From: Reyranella sp. CPCC 100927
GTDB taxonomy: Bacteria > Pseudomonadota > Alphaproteobacteria > Reyranellales > Reyranellaceae
NCBI RefSeq assembly: GCF_007859315.1
Contig: NZ_VOHA01000004.1
Coordinates: forward strand, 62,001 to 126,000
Length of the DNA: 64,000 bases
Reading direction: 5' to 3'
Shown here one piece after another: positions 52,563 to 60,625 of this stretch (the first letter of the stretch is position 1; each line of letters opens with the position of its first letter). The notes under the pieces were generated by a model that was not told where the DNA came from, searched no databases, and saw nothing but the letters and a program-made list of their open reading frames with translations. The translations under genes and the position numbers were made by a program.

Positions 52563-52919
52563 TCAGTCCGGCAGGTCGAGGCTGACGGTGATGCCGGCAC
52601 TGGCGATCACGGCCACGTCGCCGATCTCCTCGTCGGGCACGTCGAGGCCACCCTTGACCACGCGTACCGTCACAATGCCGTGGGGCAGGGAGGCCTTGAC
52701 CGCCTCGGCATCGACGCGGTCGGGCTTCTGCACGCCGATGGTGACGTCGACATGCATGGCCGTCTTGGGATTGACCTTCAGCGTCCGCAGCAGGGTCAGC
52801 GAACTGTGGTGCAGTGCATCCTGCACGGCGCGCAGTGCGGCCTTGGTGTAGTCGCCACCGTGCAGATCATTGCCGGTACCCAGTTCGAGAATGACGCGTC
52901 GGCGCGTGGTGCTGGCCAT
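52563..52919 (-). CDS. Lin0512 family protein (paralogue 2)
   Basis: 118 aa, starting MASTTRRRVILELGTGNDLH. The family pattern is visible: ELGTGNDLHGGDYTKAALRA, then HVDVTIGVQKPDRVDAEAVK, LPHG, VVKGGLDVPDE and a hydrophobic end. Members of Lin0512 are small proteins of unknown function that often occur in pairs. It follows its paralogue after 8 bp and is about 40% identical to it by eye; the two probably form a heteromer. Confidence 0.8.
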   Translation of the reverse strand: MASTTRRRVILELGTGNDLHGGDYTKAALRAVQDALHHSSLTLLRTLKVNPKTAMHVDVTIGVQKPDRVDAEAVKASLPHGIVTVRVVKGGLDVPDEEIGDVAVIASAGITVSLDLPD

Positions 52920-52927
52920 CGGGATGC

Positions 52928-53269
52928 TCACGGTATGTCGAGCCGCACCACGGCGGCGGCGTTGGCGATGATGGTGACGTCGGTGCCGGCCTCGTTGGGC
53001 ACGGCGAGACCACCCTCGACCACCGTCACCGTGCCGGTGCCGTGCGGCAGCACCGCGAGCACGGCCTGCTTGTCGACCTGCTCCGGATGGGGCACGCCGA
53101 TCGTCACGTCGACGCGCATGGCGTCCGCCGGTTTGCCCAACGCGCTCGTCACGGTGAGCGCGTTGTGCCACAGCGCGTCGCGCAAGGCGCGTACCGCCGC
53201 CTTGGTCGGATCGCCGCCGCGTATATCGGTGCCCATGCCGATCTCGAGCACCATGCGCCTGTACGCCAA
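52928..53269 (-). CDS. Lin0512 family protein (paralogue 1)
   Basis: 113 aa. MVLEIGMGTDIRGGDPTKAA, RVDVTIGVPHPEQVDKQAVL, LPHGTGTVTVVEGGLAVPNE and a hydrophobic end match its downstream paralogue. The TTG at 53269 was chosen because GGGAGAG lies 6 nt upstream; the ATG at 53254 is the alternative. Function unknown in the whole family. Confidence 0.78.
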   Translation of the reverse strand: MAYRRMVLEIGMGTDIRGGDPTKAAVRALRDALWHNALTVTSALGKPADAMRVDVTIGVPHPEQVDKQAVLAVLPHGTGTVTVVEGGLAVPNEAGTDVTIIANAAAVVRLDIP

Positions 53270-53442
53270 GATGTCTCTCCCGTCCTGATGGGGTATCCAC
53301 CCCGGCATCACACCATTGGCGGTACCGGTCAAGGGCCTCGCGATCGGCAGGCACTGACATCAAGCCTACTCGCAAAACGGCTATTGCTCCCTACATATCG
53401 GGCAAGGTCAGGCCCGATGCCAACGAACAGGAGAGGCTGCCC

Positions 53443-54231
53443 ATGACCCCGCAGGAAAAGGACCTTATCACCCAGCTGCTCGACCGGCTAAAGCAGGCCC
53501 CGGTCCAGCCCAAGGATGAAGAGGCCGAGGCGCTGATCAAGGCCGGCATGACGGCACAACCGGATGCGCCTTATCTGCTGGTGCAGACGGCGCTGATCCA
53601 GAACATAGCGCTCGACCACGCGCAGGGCCGTATCACCGATCTGGAGCGTCAGCTTGCTGATGCCAAGCAGGCCGCAGCCGCCAGACCCACGAGTTTCCTG
53701 GGCGGCCTGCTGGGGGGCGATACACCGCAGCCGCAATCCGTGGCACCGCCGGCAGCAGCACTGCCCGCCGCGCCGCCGGCACCCGGTGCACCGTGGGGAC
53801 AACGTCCGTTGGCGGCCGGACCGCAAGGTTACGGCCAGCCCATGGGCGGTCCCGGCATGGGTGGCTTCGGCCCGGGCGGCCCGGGCTCGGGGGCCGGCGG
53901 CTTCCTGCGCACCGCGGCTGCGGCGGCGGTCGGCGTCGCCGGCGGCGCACTGTTGTACCAGGGCATCTCGTCCATGTTCGGCGGACACGGCACGTCGCCT
54001 GCCAACGCGGCCAGCCTGACCGGCAACAACGCGACGGCTCAGCCTGATGCCGCCAGCAGCAGCTTGGCCGATCCGCAGGGCGCTTCGCCGCCACAGGGTG
54101 GCGGTGATCAGGGCGCGGATGCGGGGCAATCCGGTGATCAGGCCTGGGACAACAACGACAGCGCCGACTATGGCGGTGGCGATGATGGCTTCGGCGACGG
54201 CGATTTCGGCGGTGGCAATAGCGACTTCTAG
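53443..54231 (+). CDS. DUF2076 family protein
   Basis: 262 aa. The N-terminal helical region MTPQEKDLITQLLDRLKQAP, PYLLVQTALIQNIALDHAQG and a short coiled coil are the DUF2076 signature. A Pro/Gly/Ala-rich linker follows, then a single hydrophobic stretch (AAAAAVGVAGGALLYQGISS) and an acidic Asp/Gly-rich tail ending FGGGNSDF. Members are described as periplasmic or envelope-associated proteins of unknown role. AGGAGAGG precedes the ATG. Confidence 0.88.
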   Translation: MTPQEKDLITQLLDRLKQAPVQPKDEEAEALIKAGMTAQPDAPYLLVQTALIQNIALDHAQGRITDLERQLADAKQAAAARPTSFLGGLLGGDTPQPQSVAPPAAALPAAPPAPGAPWGQRPLAAGPQGYGQPMGGPGMGGFGPGGPGSGAGGFLRTAAAAAVGVAGGALLYQGISSMFGGHGTSPANAASLTGNNATAQPDAASSSLADPQGASPPQGGGDQGADAGQSGDQAWDNNDSADYGGGDDGFGDGDFGGGNSDF

Positions 54232-54440
54232 AAATCGGAGCGGGACAATCCCGGTGGCGGCGCGTTCAGGTCCAGTTGGGCGTACTGGTACTTACCGATA
54301 GGGCCGTTGCGCTTGCCATTTGGCAGGGTCGTGTGGATTTCCAGCCACTCGTTCTCCTCGAGCATGACGCGCATGCCGGGGCCGTGCCAGACGCCGCGAT
54401 GCAAGGCATCATGACCCGGTTCGACGCGGAATGTCTTCAT
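54228..54440 (-). CDS. Small hypothetical protein
   Basis: 70 aa, starting MKTFRVEPGHDALHRGVWHG with RVMLEENEWLEIHTTLPNGK in the middle. Soluble, strand-rich, no recognised family. AGGTGG lies upstream of the ATG; the longer upstream frame is not supported. Its stop shares bases with the convergent DUF2076 stop. A strong hairpin lies in its leader. Confidence 0.6.
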   Translation of the reverse strand: MKTFRVEPGHDALHRGVWHGPGMRVMLEENEWLEIHTTLPNGKRNGPIGKYQYAQLDLNAPPPGLSRSDF

Positions 54441-54455
54441 CTCGACCACCTCTGA

Positions 54456-54490
54456 CCTGTCGCCCTGACCTTGGAAGGCAGGGCGACAGG
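54456..54490. promoter_or_regulatory. Leader hairpin of the 70-aa gene
   Basis: Perfect 12-bp stem CCTGTCGCCCTG / CAGGGCGACAGG with an 11-nt loop, 16 bp upstream of the small gene's ATG (minus strand) and in the gap before the CoA-transferase promoter. It may control the small gene's translation or end transcripts coming from the left. Confidence 0.5.
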
Positions 54491-54566
54491 CCTTCAACTT
54501 AAAAGATCTTAAATTTCTAAGCGTTGGAGGGTGGCCCCCGGTTCGCAGCGCGATGCGGCATGCCGG

Positions 54567-54607
54567 TTGACAAGCCGGGATTGCGATCTGTATTGGTCGG
54601 ACCAATA
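54567..54607 (+). promoter_or_regulatory. Promoter with FadR/GntR-type operator
   Basis: -35 TTGACA (54567-54572), with a -10 candidate TATTGG or TGTATT 16-18 bp on. Overlapping it is the perfect palindrome TATTGGTC-G-GACCAATA (54591-54607), whose core TGGTCGGACCA is the classical FadR-subfamily operator. The operon's last gene is a FadR-family regulator, so feedback repression lifted by a CoA thioester or acid is likely. Confidence 0.85.
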
Positions 54608-54632
54608 AAACAATGATCTATTAGGAGGAGCC

Positions 54633-55445
54633 GTGCCGGTAGTGTCCAACGACTACGCCATGGGCGAGATGCTGGCGGTCCTGCTGGCCCGCGACCTTGC
54701 CGACGGCGAGAAGGCGATCGTCGGCACCAACTCCGACATCCAGGTCGCGGCCTGCAATCTTGCCCGCCAGCGTCAGGCACCGGGGCTGTGGTGGGTGTCC
54801 GGTCCCGGCGGCATGACCAATCCCACCGAGGGGATCGTCCGCCCGGCCGCCGACGCCGAGAACATCCCGGTGGCGCAGGCCGTGATGGATCTGCCGTTGA
54901 TGATCGACTTCATCGACTGGCGCATCCATTTCTTCGATTTCGCGATCCTGGGCGCGCTGCAAACCGATCGCTTCGGCAACATCAACACGGTCTGCGTCGG
55001 CAATCACGCGACACCGACGCTGCGCGGTCCCGGCACGGTCGGCATCAGCGCGCTCACCGGCCTGTCGCGGCGCTTCTACATCATGATGACACGGCACGAC
55101 CGCGGCGCATTCGTGCCCAAGGTCGATTTCATCTGCGGCGCGGGCCATCTCGACGGCGGCACGTCGCGCACGGACGCCGGTTTGCCCGAGGGTGGTCCCA
55201 AGCTGGTGGTGACGCCGCTGGGCGTCTTTGATTTCGCACCCGACAGCAAGGCGATGCGCATCCGCACACTGCATCCGGGCGTGACGGTCGAGGAAGTGCG
55301 CGACCAGACGGGCTTCGATCTCATCACACCGGGGCAGCTCGCATCCACGGCGCCGCCCGACGACGAGGAACTCTTCCTGCTGCGTCGCACCGTCGATACC
55401 ACCGGTGTGCTGGCACGCAAGTTTCCCTGGCCGAAGGCCGCCTGA
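54633..55445 (+). CDS. CoA-transferase-like beta subunit
   Basis: 270-aa family I CoA-transferase beta subunit (GctB/IpdB-like), starting at GTG behind TAGGAGGAG. The fold segments IVGTNSDIQVAACNLARQRQ, GNINTVCVGNHATPTLRGPG and DFICGAGHLDGGTSRTDAGL are present. At the place where classical transferases have the catalytic Glu (S-E-N-G), this has VSGPGGMTNPTEG, so the Glu seems absent, as in IpdAB-type ring-cleaving hydrolases. First gene of the operon: beta, acyl-CoA dehydrogenase, alpha, regulator. Confidence 0.85.
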   Translation: MPVVSNDYAMGEMLAVLLARDLADGEKAIVGTNSDIQVAACNLARQRQAPGLWWVSGPGGMTNPTEGIVRPAADAENIPVAQAVMDLPLMIDFIDWRIHFFDFAILGALQTDRFGNINTVCVGNHATPTLRGPGTVGISALTGLSRRFYIMMTRHDRGAFVPKVDFICGAGHLDGGTSRTDAGLPEGGPKLVVTPLGVFDFAPDSKAMRIRTLHPGVTVEEVRDQTGFDLITPGQLASTAPPDDEELFLLRRTVDTTGVLARKFPWPKAA

Positions 55446-55469
55446 GCATCCATCGCCGAAGGACAGACC

Positions 55470-56621
55470 ATGCGGAACTATCACTTCGAGGAACACCACG
55501 TCCTGTTGCGCGACCAGGTGCGGCGGATGGTCGAGCGGCACGTCGCGCCGATCGCGTCGGAGATCGACGAAAACAACCGCTTCCCCGAGGAGCTGGTCGA
55601 GGTCTTCGGGGACATGGGCCTGCTGCAGCTCTGGGTGCCAGAGGAATATGGCGGCCCGGGCGGTGATCTCACATCGGTCTGCCTGGTGAAGGAGGAAATT
55701 GCCAAGGTTTCCGAGTCGGCGGCGCTGCTGGCGGCCAACAACTCCTTCGGACTGATCCTGCCGATCCTGAATTTCGGTTCGGAGGAGCAGAAGCGCCACT
55801 ATCTCGGTCTGTCCGCCAAGGGACGCACGCTCACGGCCGTCGCCATCACCGAAGCGGGCACCGGTTCGGATGTGTCTTCCATGAAGACGTATGCCCGTCG
55901 CGACGGCGACAGCTGGGTGATCAACGGCGGGAAGATCTACATCACCTTCGGATCGGTCGCGCACTACATCCTGGTGTTCGCGCGCACCAGCGAAGGCAAG
56001 GGGGCCAACGGCATCTCGGCCTTCCTGGTCGATACCAAGAGCAAGGGATTTTCGCACGGACCCGAGGATCGCAAGATGGGCATCCGCGGCGTGCCCAATG
56101 TGCCGATCTATCTCGACGATGTCCGGGTGCCGGCCGAGAACATGATCGGGCCCGAGGGTCAGGCGTTCAAGACCTGCATGCGCATCCTCGATCTCAACCG
56201 GCCCACGGTCGGCGCCACCGCCGTCGGCCTGGCGCAAGGCGCCATCGACCACGCCACGGCCTACGCGCGGCAGCGCATTCAGTTCGGCCGGCCGATCGCG
56301 GAGTTCCAGGGCATCCAGTTCATGCTGGCCGACATGCAGATGCAGACCGAGGCGGCGCGCTGCCTGTTGTACGACTGCACGCGGATGGCCGATCGCCAGG
56401 ACTGGGACGGCTTCTCCGCCAAGGCCTCGATGGTGAAGTGCTTCGCCAGCGATACCGCGATGAAGGTGACCACCGACGCTGTGCAGGTCTTCGGCGGCGC
56501 CGGCTACATGCGCGACTTCCCGGTCGAGCGCTACATGCGTGATGCCAAGATCAACCAGATCTTCGAAGGCACCAACCAGATCCAGCGCCTGGTGATCGCG
56601 CGCCACATGCTGCACGGGTGA
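55470..56621 (+). CDS. Acyl-CoA dehydrogenase
   Basis: 383-aa flavoprotein with all typical blocks: AITEAGTGSDVSSMKTYARR, DSWVINGGKIYITFGSVAHY, DVRVPAENMIGPEGQAFKTC and the end INQIFEGTNQIQRLVIARHM, in which the Glu of FEGTNQIQ is the usual catalytic base. Sits between the two halves of the CoA-transferase-like enzyme, an unusual order that suggests it acts on their substrate or product. Confidence 0.94.
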   Translation: MRNYHFEEHHVLLRDQVRRMVERHVAPIASEIDENNRFPEELVEVFGDMGLLQLWVPEEYGGPGGDLTSVCLVKEEIAKVSESAALLAANNSFGLILPILNFGSEEQKRHYLGLSAKGRTLTAVAITEAGTGSDVSSMKTYARRDGDSWVINGGKIYITFGSVAHYILVFARTSEGKGANGISAFLVDTKSKGFSHGPEDRKMGIRGVPNVPIYLDDVRVPAENMIGPEGQAFKTCMRILDLNRPTVGATAVGLAQGAIDHATAYARQRIQFGRPIAEFQGIQFMLADMQMQTEAARCLLYDCTRMADRQDWDGFSAKASMVKCFASDTAMKVTTDAVQVFGGAGYMRDFPVERYMRDAKINQIFEGTNQIQRLVIARHMLHG

Positions 56622-56627
56622 CGAAAC

Positions 56628-57512
56628 ATGGCCTCAGGCAAGATCACGTCCCTGGACACGGCCCTTGAAGCGGTCAAGGACGGCATGACGATCGGCATCG
56701 GCGGATGGATCTTCCACGGCCAGCCGATGGCCCTCGTGCGTGGCCTGATCCGCAAGGGCGTCCGCGACCTGCATCTCGTGCCGGCGCCCGGCAGCGTTGC
56801 GCCGGATATGCTGATTGGTGCCGGTTGCGCCAAAAGGACGGCGTGCGTCTTCATCAGCTTCGAGCATCTTGGGCTCGCGCCCAATTTCCGGCGCGCCGCG
56901 CAGTCCGGCACCATCGAGGTGCTGGAGATGGATGGACCGGGCATCGCGGGTGGATTGCGCGCCGGCGCCTGCGATCTGCCGTACACGCTGATCCCCGACC
57001 TTGGCACGGACCTGCCCAAGGTCAATCCCGGTTGCTATCGCAAGGCGCGAATCCAGGAGGGCGGCCGGCCATTGCTGGAAGTGCCGGCCATCAAGCCTGG
57101 CGTCGTTCTGTTGCACGGCCAGCAAGCCGACGAAGAGGGCAACGTGCAGTATTTCGGTCCCTCGTTCTTCGATCCGTTGCTGGCGCAGGCGGGCAAACAC
57201 GTGATCTGCACGGTGGATCGCATCGTGCCCACCAGCACGGTGCGCCAGGATGCGCGCCTGACCAAGATCCCGTCGGCCCTCGTCGACGCCGTCGTGGTTG
57301 CGCCATACGGTGCCCATCCTGGCGCCAGCCCCGGCCTCTACGGGCAGGACGAGGCGCATTTGAAGGCGTATGTCGCGGCGAGCCGCAATGACACGGCGTT
57401 CGACGCCTACCTCAGTGATTTTGTGCGAGGCGCGAACAGCGAAGACGCCTATCACAGCAGGATCGGCGCTGCGACGCTGGCCGCCTTGTCGGCGGGTGGC
57501 AGCCGGCCATGA
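56628..57512 (+). CDS. CoA-transferase-like alpha subunit
   Basis: 294-aa family I CoA-transferase alpha subunit (GctA/IpdA-like). It has VKDGMTIGIGGWIFHGQPMA, LHLVPAPGSVAPDMLIGAGC (glycine-rich CoA loop), FISFEHLGLAPNFRRAAQSG and EMDGPGIAGGLRAGACDLPY. Glu residues in the last two segments are candidates for the catalytic residue if the enzyme is IpdAB-like. Begins 6 bp after the dehydrogenase and overlaps the regulator by 4 bp. Confidence 0.88.
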   Translation: MASGKITSLDTALEAVKDGMTIGIGGWIFHGQPMALVRGLIRKGVRDLHLVPAPGSVAPDMLIGAGCAKRTACVFISFEHLGLAPNFRRAAQSGTIEVLEMDGPGIAGGLRAGACDLPYTLIPDLGTDLPKVNPGCYRKARIQEGGRPLLEVPAIKPGVVLLHGQQADEEGNVQYFGPSFFDPLLAQAGKHVICTVDRIVPTSTVRQDARLTKIPSALVDAVVVAPYGAHPGASPGLYGQDEAHLKAYVAASRNDTAFDAYLSDFVRGANSEDAYHSRIGAATLAALSAGGSRP

Positions 57513-58267
57513 CGGCGCGTCCACCGGAGATCGCCGCCATGCCACGCGACTTCGCCCCCATCAAGAGACGGCGGCTCTCCGACGAGGTCTCATCGCAGAT
57601 TCAAACGCGCATTGCGGCCGGCGAACTGCGCGCCGGCGACAAGCTGCCGCCCGAGCGCCAACTGGCCGAACGATTCGGCGTCAGCCGGGGCGCCGTTCGC
57701 GAGGCGCTGCGCAACCTCGAGCGCGCGGGCGTCGTGTCATTGCAGGCCGGCGCCAAGGGGGGCGCGTTCATCGGCCGGGGCGATCCGAGCGTGATCGGCG
57801 ACAGTTTCCGCAATCTCTATCAGCTCGGCGGCGTCTCCCTGGACGACCTGACCGAGGCGCGCATCTGGCTCGAGTCGACCGTGGTGCGCATGGCATGCGA
57901 GCGGGCGACCGAGCAGGATCTGGCGGTGCTGACCGCCAATGTCGACGAGGCCGAGCGCCTGTTCCTGGCCAAGCGCTACAACGACAAGATCGACGTCCAT
58001 ATCCGCTTCCACAACCTGTTGGCGGAAGCCACGCACAATGCCGTCATGGTCATGCTGATGAGCGCATTAATGGACGTGATGCGCGATTTTGCCCATGCGG
58101 TGGGCGGCGAGCGCACCGATCAGACGATCAAGGCGCGGCGTCGCTTTCTCGCGGCATTGAGCAAGCGCAACGCCGCTGCCGCCGTGGCCGAGATGACGGA
58201 GCATGTGGAGAACCTGCAGGCGCGCTACCGCACGCGCATGCAGGGTCGCCGTATCGCAGCGAACTGA
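57509..58267 (+). CDS. GntR-family regulator, FadR subfamily
   Basis: 252 aa. The winged HTH (LPPERQLAERFGVSRGAVRE, near 48-67) is standard for GntR. The all-helical C-terminal FCD domain has the metal-type residues Asp/His (ARIWLESTVVRMACERA, IDVHIRFHNLLAEATHN with two His). Such domains bind organic acids or acyl compounds. Translationally coupled to the upstream operon. The FadR-type operator at the operon's start is its probable target. Confidence 0.93.
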   Translation: MTARPPEIAAMPRDFAPIKRRRLSDEVSSQIQTRIAAGELRAGDKLPPERQLAERFGVSRGAVREALRNLERAGVVSLQAGAKGGAFIGRGDPSVIGDSFRNLYQLGGVSLDDLTEARIWLESTVVRMACERATEQDLAVLTANVDEAERLFLAKRYNDKIDVHIRFHNLLAEATHNAVMVMLMSALMDVMRDFAHAVGGERTDQTIKARRRFLAALSKRNAAAAVAEMTEHVENLQARYRTRMQGRRIAAN

Positions 58268-58323
58268 CGGAATGCGTCAACGCACAGCCAAAAACAGCAA
58301 ACAAAACGACAAGGGAGGCCAAC

Positions 58324-59286
58324 ATGCCGAGATGGTTGGTGTGGGTTCTATGGTTGTCATGCGCCGTGCCGTCGATAGCTCTGGCACAGTACCCGGATCG
58401 GCCGGTCCGATTGATCGTGCCTTATGCACCGGGCGGTACGACCGACATCATGGCGCGCACGTTGCAGGAGCCGCTCTCGAAAGCCCTGGGCCAGCCGATC
58501 ATCATTGACAACAAGGCCGGTGCGGCGGGTGCGATCGGGACCGGTCAGGTCGCGCATGCGGCGCCTGACGGCTACACGCTCGTCTTCGGCAACAACGGGC
58601 CCAGCGCCATCGTGCCGTTGATTCAAACCGATGTCGGTTACGATCCGATCAAGAACTTCGCGCCGGTATCCCTGGTGTCGCTGGCACCGCTGGTTCTGGT
58701 AACGCACGCCAGTGTGCCGGCTGCCGATGTCAAAGAGCTGATCTCGTTTGCCAGGACGCAAGCCGGTGGCCTTGAATACGCGACGGCGGGAGCAGGTTCG
58801 CTCGGCCATCTGGCGACCGAGCTCTTCGCCAGTGCCGCCGGCATCAAGCTCGTCCACGTGCCTTACAAGGGGCAGGCGCCCGCGACCATGGCGGTTGTCG
58901 GCGGCGAGGTGAAGGTGCTGCTGACCACGTCATCCGACACGATGGCCGCCAGCGTCAAAGGCGGTAAATTGAAGCTGCTGGGTGTGTCCAGTGCCCAGCC
59001 ATCGGTTCTGGTGCCGGGTGCGGCGCCCATCGGCGAGTCGTTGCCGGGTTTCGAGGTCAATGTCTGGTTCGGGATACTCGCGCCGGCCGGCACACCGGCC
59101 GCGGTCATCGCCCGGCTGAATGCGGCGATCCGCGAGGTCGTGGCGCAAGCCGACATCCAGCAGCGTTTCATCACCTATGGATGCGTCGCCACGGCGAGCA
59201 CGCCAGCCGAGTTCGCTGCCATGATCGCCGCCGAAGTCCCGAAGTGGCGCTCCATCGTCGACACGGCCCGGATTCGCGCACAGTAG
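58324..59286 (+). CDS. Tripartite tricarboxylate (Bug/TctC) binding protein
   Basis: 320-aa periplasmic binding protein of the Bug family. Signal peptide to about SIALAQ; the mature start YPDRPVRLIVPYAPGGTTDI is the family hallmark, with a later ATAGAGSLGHLATELFASAA and VPYKGQAPATMAVVGGEV. It captures carboxylates for a tripartite transporter. The partner membrane subunits are not here, as is usual for this expanded family. It probably imports the acid processed by the operon just upstream (56-bp gap). The ATG at 58324 has AGGGAGG upstream. Confidence 0.93.
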   Translation: MPRWLVWVLWLSCAVPSIALAQYPDRPVRLIVPYAPGGTTDIMARTLQEPLSKALGQPIIIDNKAGAAGAIGTGQVAHAAPDGYTLVFGNNGPSAIVPLIQTDVGYDPIKNFAPVSLVSLAPLVLVTHASVPAADVKELISFARTQAGGLEYATAGAGSLGHLATELFASAAGIKLVHVPYKGQAPATMAVVGGEVKVLLTTSSDTMAASVKGGKLKLLGVSSAQPSVLVPGAAPIGESLPGFEVNVWFGILAPAGTPAAVIARLNAAIREVVAQADIQQRFITYGCVATASTPAEFAAMIAAEVPKWRSIVDTARIRAQ

Positions 59287-59304
59287 GGCGCGAGGGCCTG
59301 TCGT

Positions 59305-59457
59305 CTATCCGCGACGCTTGAAGAATTGCACGGCACGCTCATGCCGCTCGGCGGCGGCACGCGTCGAAAACGTGCCGAGATTGCGGCGCTTGCCGCTGCG
59401 CGGATCCTTCTTGCGTGAGTAAAGGCGATAGTCGCCCGATTTCAGCTTCCGGATCAT
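59305..59457 (-). CDS. Conserved 50-aa basic protein
   Basis: MIRKLKSGDYRLYSRKKDPR, then RRNLGTFSTRAAAERHERAV and FFKRRG. Very basic, soluble, strand-strand-helix pattern. I recall near-identical short proteins annotated as hypothetical in Rhizobiales and relatives. Found by reading the minus strand between the Bug gene and corA; it has a GAGGTGATCG leader. Function unknown; basic charge suggests nucleic-acid contact. Confidence 0.75.
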   Translation of the reverse strand: MIRKLKSGDYRLYSRKKDPRSGKRRNLGTFSTRAAAERHERAVQFFKRRG

Positions 59458-59520
59458 CGATCACCTCGCGGCGGCCATGCCACGTCAACGGCGGCGGTGC
59501 GGAACCAGTTCCGTCGTGCG

Positions 59521-60537
59521 CTACAGCCACTTCGAGCGCCGGAAGATGGCGAACAGGCCGCCGCAGACCGCTGTGATCGTGCCGAGCACGACGAAGTAGC
59601 CGTACTCCCACTTCAGCTCGGGCATATGCTCGAAGTTCATGCCGTAGATCCCGGCGATGGCGGTGGGCACCGCCAGGATCGCGGCCCATGCCGCCAGGCG
59701 GCGCATGGTGGTGTTCTGTTCGGCCTGGTTCCACATGATGCTGGCTTCGAAGGCGAACGCCAGCACCTCGCGCAGGGTGTCGATCTCCGACTCGACGCTG
59801 CGCACGTGGTCCGTCACGTCGCGGAACATCGGCTGCATGCTGGGTTCGATGGACAGCACCTCGGCATGCTCCAGGCGCCGACAGACATCGACCAGCGGGC
59901 CTGCCGCGTTGCGCAGCCGCAGCAGATCGCGGCGCAGGTCGTAGACGACCTCGACATCCTTGCGGGTCAGGTTGGCCGTCAGGACCCGGTCTTCGATGTC
60001 ATCGACCTTGGCATGCAGGGCCTCGGCCACGTGCATGTAGCTGTCAACGATGAAATCAAGGATGCCGTAGAGCGCGTAGTGCTCGCCGTGCGACAGCACG
60101 GTGGGACACGCCTCGAGCCTTTGGCGAACCGTGGTGTAGGATGTCGAGGCACCGTGCCGTACCGAGACGATGTAGCCGCGGCCGACGAACAGGTGTGTCT
60201 CGCCGAAGGCAACATGGTCGTCGACCAATTGGGCGGTGCGGGCGACGATGAACACGGCAGCACCATACTGCTCAAGCTTGGGCCGCTGGTGGGCGTTCTC
60301 GGCATCCTCGATCGCCATGGGATGCAAATCGAACTGGGCTTGTACCCGGGCCAGCAACGCCGGCTCGGGCTCATGCAGGCCGATCCACACGAAGTGGCCA
60401 GGGCGTTTGGCCCACTCGCGCGCGTGATCGATGGCGATGTCCCGGATCTTCTGGCCGCCGGCATAGACCACTGCCGCGATCAGGCCGGGTTCACTCGGCG
60501 TCCCGAGGTCGTCGGGCAAGAGGGCTGGTTGGGCCAT
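59521..60537 (-). CDS. corA: CorA-type magnesium/cobalt transporter
   Basis: 338-aa CorA-family divalent cation channel. The cytoplasmic N-terminal domain is followed by a long helix (VESEIDTLREVLAFAFEASI) and two membrane helices. The selectivity motif GMN is in IYGMNFEHMPELKWEYGYF, the classical YGMNF plus MPEL loop. Ends in a basic RRSKWL. The ATG at 60537 (MAQPALLPDD) was chosen over a longer frame. Confidence 0.94.
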   Translation of the reverse strand: MAQPALLPDDLGTPSEPGLIAAVVYAGGQKIRDIAIDHAREWAKRPGHFVWIGLHEPEPALLARVQAQFDLHPMAIEDAENAHQRPKLEQYGAAVFIVARTAQLVDDHVAFGETHLFVGRGYIVSVRHGASTSYTTVRQRLEACPTVLSHGEHYALYGILDFIVDSYMHVAEALHAKVDDIEDRVLTANLTRKDVEVVYDLRRDLLRLRNAAGPLVDVCRRLEHAEVLSIEPSMQPMFRDVTDHVRSVESEIDTLREVLAFAFEASIMWNQAEQNTTMRRLAAWAAILAVPTAIAGIYGMNFEHMPELKWEYGYFVVLGTITAVCGGLFAIFRRSKWL

Positions 60538-60625
60538 GGAGGGGTTCCCCGTTCGTTGTGGCCATGGTGCGCCACGAAACGCACGGCTGCAATCCCACCC
60601 CAACGAACTCGATATTGCTGACGCT

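Noticed and set aside
50505-53288. 927-aa plus-strand frame
   Set aside because: Runs antisense to the acyl-CoA dehydrogenase and across several real genes; no domain pattern.
54621-56615. 664-aa minus-strand frame
   Set aside because: Antisense to the CoA-transferase beta and dehydrogenase genes, both well supported.
57370-58323. Long N-terminal extension of the Bug binding protein
   Set aside because: The frame is open back through the GntR gene, but the signal peptide and ribosome site fix the start at 58324.
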